DNA from: Collinsella aerofaciens
GTDB taxonomy: Bacteria > Actinomycetota > Coriobacteriia > Coriobacteriales > Coriobacteriaceae
Assembly: GCA_021639365.1 (NCBI GenBank)
Contig: JAJXHK010000002.1
Span: forward strand, 1 to 64,000
Length of the DNA: 64,000 nucleotides
Direction: 5' to 3'
The translations under genes and the position numbers were made by a program. This document shows, one piece after another, positions 24,715 through 33,631 of this stretch (position 1 is the stretch's first letter; every line of letters starts with the position of its first letter). The notes below the pieces were generated by a model. It saw only the letters and a list, made by a program, of their open reading frames with translations. It ran no database searches and was not told where the DNA came from.

Positions 24715-25782
24715 CTAATCTTCGGCGTTATAGCCAAAGCGGCGGATCTGCGCCTCGTCATCGCGCCAGCCGGCCTTGACCTTCACATCCAGCTCCAAAA
24801 AGACCTGGGTGCCAAAGATACGCTCAAGGTCACGACGCGCATCGATGCCGATATGCTTGATCATCTCGCCACCCTTGCCGATGATGATGCCCTTCTGGCC
24901 CTCGCGCTCCACGTAAATCGTGGCGTGCACGCGCAGGACCTTCTTGGTCTGCTCGAGCGCGTCGCAGATAACGCCCACGGAGTGCGGGATCTCGTCGCGG
25001 GTGCGACGCAAAACCTTCTCGCGGACAAACTCGGCTACGAGCGTCTCGTCGGACGCGTCGGTGCCCATGTCCTCGGGGAACCAGCGCGGGCCCTCGGGCA
25101 AAAAGTGCGCGACGGTCTCGATAAACGCATCGACGTTGAAATTCTTGACCGACGAGGTCACGATCTCGTCGTCGTATTCCATGAGCTCGTGAGCGGCTTT
25201 GAGCTGCTCCATGACCTGGGCGGGATCGGCCTCATCGGCCTTGGTGAGCACCAGGACCTTCTTGCAGCGGGCGCTCTTAACACGCTCGGCGACCCAGGCG
25301 TCTCCCCTGCCGATGGGCTTGGTGGCATCGATCAAAAACGCGACGACGTCCACGTCGTTGAGCTCGAACAGGGCGCTCTTGTTGAGCTCGGAACCCAGGC
25401 CGTCCTTGGGCTTGTGGATGCCCGGCGTGTCGACGAAGACCAGCTGATAGCCCGGGCGGTTGACCACGGCGCGCATGCGGCGTCGCGTCGTCTGGGCCAC
25501 CGGCGAGGTGATGGCGACCTTCTTGCCGTAACAGGCGTTGAGCAGCGTGGACTTGCCGGCGTTGGGACGACCGACCAGGGCAACAAAGCCGCTGCGGAAG
25601 CCAGGCTCCACATCGCCAAAACCCGCGAGGCTATCGTCCTCGTCGCACAGGGCATCGAGTTCATCGTCGCTCATGCCCTCAAACGGGTCGAACTCTTCGA
25701 CTTCCTCAAACTCCTCGGCATCCACCGCGTCCAAGGACTCGTCGTCCAGAATCTCATCGGCAGGCTGCATATTGTCGGACAT
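24715..25782 (-). CDS. era: GTPase Era with acidic N-terminal extension
   Basis: A 355-residue Era, about 55 residues longer than usual. Residues 1-62 are an Asp/Glu-rich extension (DEILDDESLDAVDAEEFEE). The G domain follows, with GRPNAGKS, DTPGIHKPKDGLG and TKAD, and then the KH domain with GIIIGKGGEMIKHIG. Era binds the 3' end of 16S rRNA during 30S maturation. The ATG at 25782 has AAGGGA upstream, so the acidic part is probably translated. An internal start near MSDDELD is possible. ybeY and phoH upstream are usual partners. Confidence 0.96.
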   Translation of the reverse strand: MSDNMQPADEILDDESLDAVDAEEFEEVEEFDPFEGMSDDELDALCDEDDSLAGFGDVEPGFRSGFVALVGRPNAGKSTLLNACYGKKVAITSPVAQTTRRRMRAVVNRPGYQLVFVDTPGIHKPKDGLGSELNKSALFELNDVDVVAFLIDATKPIGRGDAWVAERVKSARCKKVLVLTKADEADPAQVMEQLKAAHELMEYDDEIVTSSVKNFNVDAFIETVAHFLPEGPRWFPEDMGTDASDETLVAEFVREKVLRRTRDEIPHSVGVICDALEQTKKVLRVHATIYVEREGQKGIIIGKGGEMIKHIGIDARRDLERIFGTQVFLELDVKVKAGWRDDEAQIRRFGYNAED

Positions 25783-25794
25783 GGGAATCCCTTT

Positions 25795-26172
25795 CTAAAT
25801 AAAGCCGAGCGCGTGGGCAAATACCAAAAGACCCACGATTGCGGCGGTAATGGAAAGAACGTAGACAGAAGCTGCGGCGATATCCTTCGCACGCTTGGCC
25901 AACGGATGGAGCTCCTGGGTTGCCAGGTCGACGATCGCCTCCATGGCGGTGTTGCACAGCTCGCCGTGAATCACTAGGCCGCAGCAAATAATGACCGTAC
26001 CCCACTCGGCAATGTCGAGCCCCACGATGCAGCCGGCAATGACAGTGCACACACCGGCCACGAGCATGACCTTAATGTTGCGCTCGGTCTTAACGGCGGT
26101 AACGAAGCCCTCCATGGCATAGGAGAACGACTTTAAAAAGGACGGATGGTCCTTGTTCGATCCGGGAATCAT
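25795..26172 (-). CDS. dgkA: Diacylglycerol/undecaprenol kinase family protein
   Basis: A 125-residue integral membrane kinase with three transmembrane helices. The active-site motif is ELCNTAMEAIVDLAT, matching the DgkA family E-x-x-N-T-A-x-E. Gram-positive members phosphorylate undecaprenol rather than diacylglycerol, which would feed cell-wall lipid carrier recycling; the substrate here is inferred. ATG 26172 has AGGAG seven bases upstream. Its place between ybeY and era is the normal Gram-positive order. Confidence 0.93.
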   Translation of the reverse strand: MIPGSNKDHPSFLKSFSYAMEGFVTAVKTERNIKVMLVAGVCTVIAGCIVGLDIAEWGTVIICCGLVIHGELCNTAMEAIVDLATQELHPLAKRAKDIAAASVYVLSITAAIVGLLVFAHALGFI

Positions 26173-26181
26173 AGACGGCTC

Positions 26182-26691
26182 CTAGTCGTGGGCATGGTTG
26201 GTGATGGGACCGACGTGAACGAGCTTGGGATCCTCGCCACGCTCGAGCGCCAGATCGCGCAGGATAGCGTCCTCACGCGCCTCCATGACCTCGGCCTCGT
26301 CGTCCTCAATATGATCGTAGCCTAGCAGGTGAAGCATGCCGTGCACGAGCATCAGGCGGCACTCGTCGGCGGGACTGTTGCCAAAACCGGGGGCCTGGCG
26401 GGCAATGACCTGCGGGGCCAGGATAATATCGCCGAGCTCGAGCGTCTCATCGGCAGGGATATCCTCGTCAAAAGCCGAGTCGCACTCAAACGAGAGTACG
26501 TCGGTCGTGCGATCGATACCGCGCCATTCGTGGTTGAGCTCATGCATCTCGTCCTCATCGACATACGAAAGGGAGATCTCAACCTCACGCTCAACGCCCT
26601 CGGCAGAAAGCACAACCTCGCAGATGTGCTCTACCTCGGGGGCTTCGAGCAGCGTATCGAGCTCGGCATCGTTGCTGATCAATACACTCAA
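26182..26691 (-). CDS. ybeY: Endoribonuclease YbeY (rRNA maturation factor)
   Basis: A 169-residue metallo-RNase. The zinc site HGMLHLLGYDH (H-x3-H-x5-H) is intact, and NHEWRGIDRTTDVLSF is the usual preceding motif. YbeY acts in 16S 3'-end maturation and ribosome quality control. It starts with TTG at 26691: AGGAG lies five bases upstream within the end of phoH, and the TTG overlaps the phoH stop as TTGA. That arrangement makes the non-ATG start convincing. Confidence 0.96.
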   Translation of the reverse strand: MSVLISNDAELDTLLEAPEVEHICEVVLSAEGVEREVEISLSYVDEDEMHELNHEWRGIDRTTDVLSFECDSAFDEDIPADETLELGDIILAPQVIARQAPGFGNSPADECRLMLVHGMLHLLGYDHIEDDEAEVMEAREDAILRDLALERGEDPKLVHVGPITNHAHD

Positions 26692-27674
26692 CGGGACTCC
26701 TTTCGGTCGCGTGCACGCTGCTCGCGCGCATCGTCGTATGCATCATAGGCCTCAACGATACGGCCCACCAGGGCATGGCGCACCACATCGGCGCGCTCCA
26801 GGTGCGAAAACGCAACATCGTCGACGCAGCCCAAAATCCTCTCGACATCGGCCAGACCGCCGCGACGACCCACCAGGTCGCGTTGGCTCAGGTCGCCGGT
26901 GATCACGAATTTGGAATTAAAGCCCAGACGCGTCAGGAACATCTTCATCTGCTCGGGCGTCGTGTTTTGCGCCTCGTCGAGCACCACGAAGGCATCACTC
27001 AGCGTGCGACCGCGCATATAGGCGAGCGGGGCGATCTCGATCACGCCACGCTCCATAAGCTCATCGGTGCGCTCGCGATCCATCATGTCAAAGAGGGCAT
27101 CGTAGAGCGGACGCATGTAGGGGTCGATCTTTTCCTCGAGGGTGCCGGGCAAGAAGCCCAGGTTCTCCCCCGCCTCGACAACGGGGCGCGTCAGGACCAG
27201 GCGACCCACCTCGTGGCGTTTGAGCGCGGCGACGGCGAGCGCCATGGCCAGATAGGTCTTACCGGTGCCGGCGGGACCTAGGCCAAACGTGATGGTATGA
27301 GAGCGGATGGCATCCACATAGAGCTTTTGACCGAGCGTCTTGGGGCGGATGACGCGGCCGCGATACGACAACAACACGTCATCGCGCAGCGACGAGGCAT
27401 CATGCTCGCCGTCACGCAGGACGGCCAGGCAGCGAGAGACATCGTCGGCAGAAAGCGTGCGGCCGGCAGCCGCCTCGCGAAAGGCATGTTCGAAAAAACG
27501 CGCCACCAGCTCGACCTCGTCCGGATCGCCGCTCACGGCAATACTGTCGCCGCGAGCAACCACGTGGGCGCGCACTAAGTTCTCAAGCGCGCGAAGGACA
27601 CCGTCACCGGCGCCCAAAACGTGCGAGGGGTCAATCCCCTCGGGAACGGTAAGTCTAATCTTCGAGGCTTCCAT
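26688..27674 (-). CDS. phoH: PhoH family ATPase
   Basis: A 328-residue PhoH-like (PhoL) protein with an N-terminal KH-like part and a superfamily-1-helicase-like ATPase: GLGPAGTGKTYLAMALAV, VLDEAQNTTPEQMKMFLTRL and TGDLSQRDL. The genomic link to ybeY suggests a role in RNA processing. ATG 27674 lies just after GGGAGG, 20 bases before the end of mtaB, so translation may be coupled. The longer upstream frame overlaps mtaB heavily and is rejected. Confidence 0.94.
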   Translation of the reverse strand: MEASKIRLTVPEGIDPSHVLGAGDGVLRALENLVRAHVVARGDSIAVSGDPDEVELVARFFEHAFREAAAGRTLSADDVSRCLAVLRDGEHDASSLRDDVLLSYRGRVIRPKTLGQKLYVDAIRSHTITFGLGPAGTGKTYLAMALAVAALKRHEVGRLVLTRPVVEAGENLGFLPGTLEEKIDPYMRPLYDALFDMMDRERTDELMERGVIEIAPLAYMRGRTLSDAFVVLDEAQNTTPEQMKMFLTRLGFNSKFVITGDLSQRDLVGRRGGLADVERILGCVDDVAFSHLERADVVRHALVGRIVEAYDAYDDAREQRARDRKESR

Positions 27675-28947
27675 GAACCTCCCTGCGTGCATGGACCAAG
27701 CCGGAATCATCGACTCCGATGATAGCAACATCGAGCAGGCACGGGGCTGTGAGTCCACAGGTATCATCAAGACGGGCATGATGGAACGAGCCGAGCGTCA
27801 GGTTGTCACCATATTCGAGCACAGCGCGCTCAACGGTGCCCACGCGACGACGGGCGTCGGCAATAGCGAGCTCCTGTGCTGCGGCACGCATACGACGGCT
27901 ACGCTCGGCCATGACCTCGGGAGCCACCTGGTCGGGCATGTCGGCGGCAAGGGTGCCGGGGCGCTTGCTATAGCGGAACACGTGCATGCGCGAGAAGCCC
28001 ACGCGACGGCACAGCGCCAGCGACTCCTCGAACTCCTCGTCCGTCTCGCCGGGAAAACCAACGATAACGTCGCACGAAAGCGACGCCTGCGGAAGGTTGG
28101 CACGAATCATACGCACCGTGTCCTCAAAGGCCTCGGCGCTATAGGGTCGACCCATGCGATGCAGGGTCGCCGTGCAACCAGACTGCACGGGCAGGTGCAA
28201 AAACGGCGCAATACGCTGCGGATAGCGAGCCATCACCTTGAGCAAGCGCTCGGAAATATCCATGGGCTCCACCGAGGAAATGCGCACATGGGCGATCTCG
28301 GTGCGCTCAATGATTGCCTCGAGCAGCTCGTCGATCTCGACATGCTTGTCGGTCGTGCTCTTACCGTCATAGGCGCCCAGGTTCACGCCAGTCAGCACCA
28401 CTTCGGGCACGCCGGCCTCCTGCGCCTCGCGCACCTGCTCGAGCACGGACTCGACGGGCACAGATCGCTCGGGGCCGCGGGCCTTCCACACGATGCAGTA
28501 GGTGCAGCGGTGGTTGCAGCCATCCTGAATCTTCACGCCCAATCGCGAACGACCGAGCGCATCGACCACGTCGCCATCGCTGCAGGCGGGCACGCTATCG
28601 GATTCGACGCCCAGCACTTCGCAGACGCGCTCGGCGACGTCAATCTTGGACGGCTCAGCGACCACGCGATCGGAGAGTTCAAGCAGCTCCTCGGGATGTA
28701 GGTTGACCACGCAGCCGGTTACGACCACGTAGGGCTCACCCGGATAGGCAAGCGCGTGACGGACGGCCTTGCGGGTCTTAGCCTCGGCCTCGCCCGTAAC
28801 GGCGCAGGTATTGATGACGATCAGCTCGGCATCCTGGGGCTCCACCATCGCAAAGCCCAGGCGCATAAGATCGGCAGTGATACGGTCGGACTCAACCCGG
28901 TTGACACGGCAGCCGAGGTTGACGACAGAAATATGGGGTGCGAGCAC
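27655..28947 (-). CDS. mtaB: tRNA threonylcarbamoyladenosine methylthiotransferase MtaB
   Basis: A 430-residue radical-SAM enzyme that converts t6A37 of tRNA to ms2t6A. The N-terminal VNLGCRVNRVESD and NTCAVTGEAEAKTRK motifs are those of MtaB rather than MiaB or RimO; the radical-SAM motif is CNHRCTYC followed by IVWKARGPERS. It starts with GTG at 28947, with AGGAG five bases upstream. The position after dnaJ is typical of Gram-positive genomes, where dnaJ, prmA, rsmE and mtaB often cluster; prmA and rsmE are missing here. Confidence 0.95.
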   Translation of the reverse strand: MLAPHISVVNLGCRVNRVESDRITADLMRLGFAMVEPQDAELIVINTCAVTGEAEAKTRKAVRHALAYPGEPYVVVTGCVVNLHPEELLELSDRVVAEPSKIDVAERVCEVLGVESDSVPACSDGDVVDALGRSRLGVKIQDGCNHRCTYCIVWKARGPERSVPVESVLEQVREAQEAGVPEVVLTGVNLGAYDGKSTTDKHVEIDELLEAIIERTEIAHVRISSVEPMDISERLLKVMARYPQRIAPFLHLPVQSGCTATLHRMGRPYSAEAFEDTVRMIRANLPQASLSCDVIVGFPGETDEEFEESLALCRRVGFSRMHVFRYSKRPGTLAADMPDQVAPEVMAERSRRMRAAAQELAIADARRRVGTVERAVLEYGDNLTLGSFHHARLDDTCGLTAPCLLDVAIIGVDDSGLVHARREVHGSLED

Positions 28948-28956
28948 ACGGGCTCC

Positions 28957-30105
28957 TTAATCGAGGATGTCGTCGAGGGCACTCTTGATGCGGTCAGTCA
29001 CAGACTTCTTACCGGATGTGACGTCATCGCCCATCTCGTCGGCAAAGGCGCGAAGAAGCTCACGCTGCTTGTTAGAAAGATTGGTGGGAACGACCACGCG
29101 CAGCTGCACAATCAGGCGGCCGCGCGAGCCGCCACCGCCAATGCGGGGCATACCGTAGTTGTTCACGCTCACGGTGTCACCGTACTGCGCACCGGCAGGG
29201 ACCGTCACCTTAACGACCTCATCGGGCATAATGCCCTCGACCTCAATCTCGCAACCAAGTGCGGCCTGCGCGATCGAGATATCGCTCACCAGGTACAGGT
29301 CGTCGCCATTACGCTTAAAGCGCTCGTGGTCGGCAACGCGCACGTTGACGATCAGATCGCCCGAGGGCTCGCCGCGAAGGCCGGTCTCGCCAAAACCGCT
29401 CACGCGCAGCTGGCGACCGGTCGAGACGCCAGCGGGAATATCGATATCGATCTTTTCGTGCGAGGGAGTACGACCCTGACCGTCACAAGTCTCGCAGGGG
29501 TGGTCGATGACCGTGCCCTCACCATGGCAGTCGGGGCAGGGAGAGGAAGACTGAACCTGGCCCAGGAACGAACGCTGGACCGTGGTGACATAACCCGTGC
29601 CATGGCAGCGGCCGCACTGCTTTTCGGTCGCACCCTCGGCCCTACCGGTACCGTTGCAGTCATCGCAGGGGGCCAGGCGATCATAGCTGATCGTCTTTTT
29701 GCAGCCGAGCGCCGCCTCTTCGAGCGTCACCGAAAGCGAGATAGCCATATCGCGACCGCGACGACGCTCGCGACGGCTACGGGCGCCGCCACCGGCGCCA
29801 CCGCCAAAGAACGACGAGAACAGGTCATCCATGCCCATGCCGCCAAAGATATCGTTGATGTCGACATAGCCAGAGCCACCAGGGCCGTCGGCGGTGCCGT
29901 AACGGTCATAGTTAGCGCGCTTCTGTTCGTCAGAAAGAACGGAATAGGCTTCGTTGAGCTCCTTGAACTTGGCCTCGGCCTCGGGGTCGTCCGAAACATC
30001 CGGGTGTACGGTACGGGCCTTCTTTAGAAACGCGCGCTTGATCGTCCGCGCGTCGGCATCCTTGTCGACGCCAAGTACCTCGTAGTAATCCCTATTTTCC
30101 GACAC
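28957..30105 (-). CDS. dnaJ: Chaperone DnaJ (canonical)
   Basis: A 382-residue type I DnaJ: J domain with HPD (residues 34-36), Gly/Phe-rich linker, four CxxCxGxG zinc repeats (CDDCNGTG, CGRCHGTG, CPDCHGEG, CETCDGQG), and a full C-terminal substrate domain. It delivers clients to DnaK and stimulates its ATPase; dnaK is not in the window. It starts with GTG at 30105, with AAGGA seven bases upstream; the longer frame has no ribosome-binding site. I see no CIRCE or HAIR palindrome in the 81 bases upstream. Confidence 0.96.
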   Translation of the reverse strand: MSENRDYYEVLGVDKDADARTIKRAFLKKARTVHPDVSDDPEAEAKFKELNEAYSVLSDEQKRANYDRYGTADGPGGSGYVDINDIFGGMGMDDLFSSFFGGGAGGGARSRRERRRGRDMAISLSVTLEEAALGCKKTISYDRLAPCDDCNGTGRAEGATEKQCGRCHGTGYVTTVQRSFLGQVQSSSPCPDCHGEGTVIDHPCETCDGQGRTPSHEKIDIDIPAGVSTGRQLRVSGFGETGLRGEPSGDLIVNVRVADHERFKRNGDDLYLVSDISIAQAALGCEIEVEGIMPDEVVKVTVPAGAQYGDTVSVNNYGMPRIGGGGSRGRLIVQLRVVVPTNLSNKQRELLRAFADEMGDDVTSGKKSVTDRIKSALDDILD

Positions 30106-30186
30106 GACCGAATCCTTCCGACTTTCATTATTGTCACAGTGCGTCCTATACCCAAGCTGGGCAGATCGCAAACAGTACGCTTAATG

Positions 30187-31290
30187 TTATTGCATTCCGT
30201 AGGGCGAAAGCATGGCACGCTGAGAGCAGCTTGCGAACCATACCGACACGAGTGCAAACATAAATCCGTTGGCGAAACCATTGGCAAACTGCATCGCGCC
30301 GCGCTTCCACCACAGCAGGCTTCGGTGAAGCACACCATCCGAGAGCACCATAAACAGGCCCATGGCAAACGGAATGAAGCACATCATGGCAAAAGCCGAG
30401 AACACGCCCGAAATGGCCGACAGCACCAAGAACGGCGCGATGATGCCCATGAGGTAAAAGCCGGTGCGCGCTTTGCCTTCCAGGCGCTCGGCCTCAACAT
30501 GTGCACGGCCGACCAAGTCACCGCCCGAAGCACCGTTCGTGCCGGCATGGCCCATGTTGGGGATACGCACTTCGTCTCCGTCGTGGGTGCCGGCGGGGAA
30601 CTCGATCGTCTGCTCGGAGGTCACGCGGGTACGGCCGCTGCCACCGCAATCGGGGCACGGGTCGGCCACGACCTTGCCGGAACCGCCGCACTCGGGGCAG
30701 ACCGACTGGAACGTGCCCGCGCCGAACAGGAAGGACAGGTCGACGTCAATATGGCCTCGACCGCCGCAGCTCGGACAGGTATGGGCATGCTCGGACGAAA
30801 CGGAACCCGATCCTCCGCAATGACCGCAAGTATCGTAATGCGCATAGCGCACGGTCTTACGGGCGCCTTCCTTTGCCTCCTTGGCGTCGAGCTTAATGTC
30901 GACCACCACGTTGGCGCCGTTCTCGGGGTTGTACGCAGCCTGACCGCGACGCTGTTGCCCCCAAGCACCGCCGAAGGGAAAACCGCCCTCAAAGGGATTG
31001 CCATAGCCCGTGTTGCCAGCATAGCCGCCACCATAGGGCGAAGCCGTCGGTGCACCGGCAAAGGGATTCCCCGAGCGCATGGCGTCGTAACGCGCACGCT
31101 TCTGCTCGTCCGAGAGCACGGCGTAGGCCTCAGAGACCTCTTTAAACTTTTCCTCGGCATCCGGCTCCTTGTTAACGTCCGGATGGAGTTTGCGGGCCTT
31201 TTGCTGGAAGGCCTTTTGAATATCACGCGAGGTGGCGTCCTTGGAGACACCCAGAATCTCGTAGTAATCTTTTTCGTTCATCGTCGCCAT
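30187..31290 (-). CDS. Atypical DnaJ with membrane segments in place of the substrate domain
   Basis: A 367-residue protein that begins as a type I DnaJ: J domain with HPD (residues 36-38), a Gly/Pro/Phe linker, and four zinc repeats (CGHCGGSG, CPSCGGRG, CPECGGSG, CPDCGGSG). The C-terminal substrate domain is cut short soon after RIPNMGHAGTNGASGGDLVG and replaced by about 100 residues with two to three hydrophobic segments (GFYLMGIIAPFLVLSAISGV; MMCFIPFAMGLFMVLSDG). It is therefore probably a membrane-bound J-protein. The start ATG 31290 has AGGAGG nine bases upstream. The frame is intact, so this looks like design rather than decay. Confidence 0.85.
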   Translation of the reverse strand: MATMNEKDYYEILGVSKDATSRDIQKAFQQKARKLHPDVNKEPDAEEKFKEVSEAYAVLSDEQKRARYDAMRSGNPFAGAPTASPYGGGYAGNTGYGNPFEGGFPFGGAWGQQRRGQAAYNPENGANVVVDIKLDAKEAKEGARKTVRYAHYDTCGHCGGSGSVSSEHAHTCPSCGGRGHIDVDLSFLFGAGTFQSVCPECGGSGKVVADPCPDCGGSGRTRVTSEQTIEFPAGTHDGDEVRIPNMGHAGTNGASGGDLVGRAHVEAERLEGKARTGFYLMGIIAPFLVLSAISGVFSAFAMMCFIPFAMGLFMVLSDGVLHRSLLWWKRGAMQFANGFANGFMFALVSVWFASCSQRAMLSPYGMQ

Positions 31291-31348
31291 GCGCGGCAAC
31301 CTCCTGCTCACAGCAGCGTATATATTGCGGTAATTCTACCCGAGCGGC

Positions 31349-32581
31349 CTAAGCTAGACCCCAAAACAGCTCGAACAGAACATTTCCATCGAGCCAGCCC
31401 AAATGGGTCGGCGCCAGATGGGCGCGGGTGCGACCCGCGATGACGTCGGCCGATGTGACGGAGCCCACATAGGGATTGTCGGCGTCTGGCACCCAGACGG
31501 CAAGCCCAAGCTCAAGGGCGCGGTCGCAAGCTGCTGTCAGTTCGTCCACGGGAATCACGTCCGCCGCACGAACCAGCAGGTCGGACCCCACGCCACGCGT
31601 CATACGGCAGGCGAGCATCAGGTCCTCGGCCACCGCCTCGCGCCGCGAAAGATACTCGGCCTCAAAAGTCGAAGCGGCATCATCGCGCTGTACCAAGCGC
31701 ACGCGATGCGCGTCACCACGAGGCGAAACGCCGGGAAACAGATCGGCAAAATGATCGAAATCTTCGGCGTCGAGCATCCCCGCGGCAGACCGACCAAGCC
31801 CCAAGTAACCCTGGCCTGTCCAGTAGGCAATGTTATGGACGCATTCGTGCCCATTAAGCGTATAGCTCGCCACCTCGTACGGATGGTAGCCGGCAGCGTA
31901 TAGACGCTCTCGAGCCACATCCATACACGCGGCTTGAAAATCCTCGTCGGGCTCGAGCGACTCGTCGTGGCACGCCATGCGATAGAGTGGCGTTCCTTCC
32001 TCGAGCGTGAGCGGATAGACCGACACGTGATGCGGGGGAGCCGCAAGCACGCCATCGAGCGTGCGTTGCCAACTCGCAGCCGTCTGTCCGGGAAGCCCGC
32101 ACATAAGGTCGCACGACACGTCAAGCTCCGCGTCTTTGACCGTCGCGATGGCCGCGAGGGCCCGCTCGGCATCGTGGATGCGGCCGATAGCGGCAAGCTC
32201 GTCATTATCGAGCGTTTGCACGCCAAGTGAAATGCGCGTGACACCCGCCACGGCAAGGGCTTCTGCAAGCTCGGCAGTCAGCGACTCAGGATTGGCCTCG
32301 CAGGTAAACTCAACGGGCTTACACCACGCAACGATGCGACGAGCGAGCTTCACCAGGCGCTCCCCCGCCAGCGACGGCGTACCGCCGCCTACGTAGACGG
32401 TACGGACATGCTCGAGGGCCCCGGCATTGCCAAAGGCATCGAGGCGCGCATACAGCTGCTCAAAATAGGAATCGAGCGCAGCATCCAAATCACACAGAGC
32501 AAAGCTGCGCGAGTCAAAGTCGCAATAGCGGCATTTTTGAGCGCAAAACGGCACGTGCACGTACAGCGCGGTAACGGCCAC
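31349..32581 (-). CDS. hemW: Radical-SAM heme chaperone HemW
   Basis: A 410-residue radical-SAM protein of the HemW/HemN-like family. The cluster motif CAQKCRYCDF follows the N-terminal LYVHVPFC, and YVGGGTPSL and QTLDNDELAAIGR are characteristic. The fourth position after the cluster is D-F, typical of HemW, which binds heme and passes it on rather than oxidising coproporphyrinogen. It starts with GTG at 32581, directly after dusB. In many Gram-positive genomes it sits between lepA and the heat-shock genes, as it does here. Confidence 0.93.
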   Translation of the reverse strand: MAVTALYVHVPFCAQKCRYCDFDSRSFALCDLDAALDSYFEQLYARLDAFGNAGALEHVRTVYVGGGTPSLAGERLVKLARRIVAWCKPVEFTCEANPESLTAELAEALAVAGVTRISLGVQTLDNDELAAIGRIHDAERALAAIATVKDAELDVSCDLMCGLPGQTAASWQRTLDGVLAAPPHHVSVYPLTLEEGTPLYRMACHDESLEPDEDFQAACMDVARERLYAAGYHPYEVASYTLNGHECVHNIAYWTGQGYLGLGRSAAGMLDAEDFDHFADLFPGVSPRGDAHRVRLVQRDDAASTFEAEYLSRREAVAEDLMLACRMTRGVGSDLLVRAADVIPVDELTAACDRALELGLAVWVPDADNPYVGSVTSADVIAGRTRAHLAPTHLGWLDGNVLFELFWGLA

Positions 32582-32583
32582 CC

Positions 32584-33627
32584 TTAAGCCTCCAGCGGAT
32601 GAGCGGGCACCGACTCACCGGCGGCAAGCGCGGCCTCGCAGGCCACCACATCGTGCTCGATATCATCGACCAGCGACATGAACTCCTCGTACGTAGAGCA
32701 ACGCACCACCTGAGCGCGCCAGGCGGCGGCATGGGGCATGCCTTTTAAGTACCAGCTTGCGTACGTGCGGGCGCGCGACATGAGCGGCAGAAGCTCGTGC
32801 GTCAACGTCAGGTGCTCGCGCAGAGCCTCCAGGCGCTCGACCGAGGAGCGAGAAGGAACCGGCGTGCCATCGAGTGCAAGGGCTCGGGCATCGCCGAACA
32901 CCCACGGATTGCCGTAGATGCCGCGCGCGATAAACACCGCGCTGGCACCCGAGCCGTGCAGATGCTCAGCAGCGTCCTCGGCCGAGAACACATCGCCCGA
33001 ACCAATCACGGGAATCTCGACAGCGTCGGCAACCTCATCGACGACCGACCAATCGGCCTGGCCCGTGTAGAGCTGCGTGGCGCAACGACCATGCACGGCG
33101 ACTGCGGCAGCCCCTGCGCCCTCAAGCATCTGGGCAAACGTCGCGGCATTACGGTCCTCGGCATAAAAGCCCTTGCGGATCTTGACGGTCACGGGCACGT
33201 GCGCCGCGCCCACCGTGGCCTCGACGATCTTCTCCGCCAGGTCGGGCGCGCGCATGAGCGCCGATCCCTCGCCCTTGGTAACGACCTTGCGGGCGGGGCA
33301 TGCCATATTGATGTCGATGAGCGACAGGCGATCGCCAACGCGCTCCTCGACGGCGGCGACGGCGCTCGCAAACTGATCAGGTTTGGAGCCAAAGAGCTGC
33401 ACGCAAATCTGCTGCTCCTCGTCGGCCGGCAGCACCAGGCGCCACGTTTTGTTGCTGGCATAGGCAAGGCCTGCCACGCTCACCATCTCGCTGTAGGCAA
33501 GGTTGGCACCGCGGCGGCGACACATGATGCGATAGGCGGGGTCGGTAACGCCCGCCATGGGAGCCATAAGGAACGGCTGCTCGGCATAGGCACCCAGCAG
33601 CCGCTTGCTGTATTCAGAAAGCGCCAT
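32584..33627 (-). CDS. dusB: tRNA-dihydrouridine synthase
   Basis: A 347-residue FMN TIM-barrel enzyme reducing uridine in tRNA. Seen motifs are FLMAPMAGVTDPAYRIM, the catalytic-cysteine segment NMACPARKV, VTVKIRKGF, AVAVHGRCATQLYTG and VIGSGDVFSAEDA. These fit the DusB-like bacterial group; DusA or DusC assignment is unlikely but the exact modified position is not visible. It lies between lepA and hemW with gaps of two to four bases, so it is in the same transcript. Confidence 0.93.
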   Translation of the reverse strand: MALSEYSKRLLGAYAEQPFLMAPMAGVTDPAYRIMCRRRGANLAYSEMVSVAGLAYASNKTWRLVLPADEEQQICVQLFGSKPDQFASAVAAVEERVGDRLSLIDINMACPARKVVTKGEGSALMRAPDLAEKIVEATVGAAHVPVTVKIRKGFYAEDRNAATFAQMLEGAGAAAVAVHGRCATQLYTGQADWSVVDEVADAVEIPVIGSGDVFSAEDAAEHLHGSGASAVFIARGIYGNPWVFGDARALALDGTPVPSRSSVERLEALREHLTLTHELLPLMSRARTYASWYLKGMPHAAAWRAQVVRCSTYEEFMSLVDDIEHDVVACEAALAAGESVPAHPLEA

Positions 33628-33631
33628 AGAC

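Noticed and set aside
30106..30186. CIRCE or HAIR heat-shock operator before dnaJ
   Set aside because: No TTAGCACTC-N9-GAGTGCTAA or CTTGAGT-N7-ACTCAAG is found, nor close variants.
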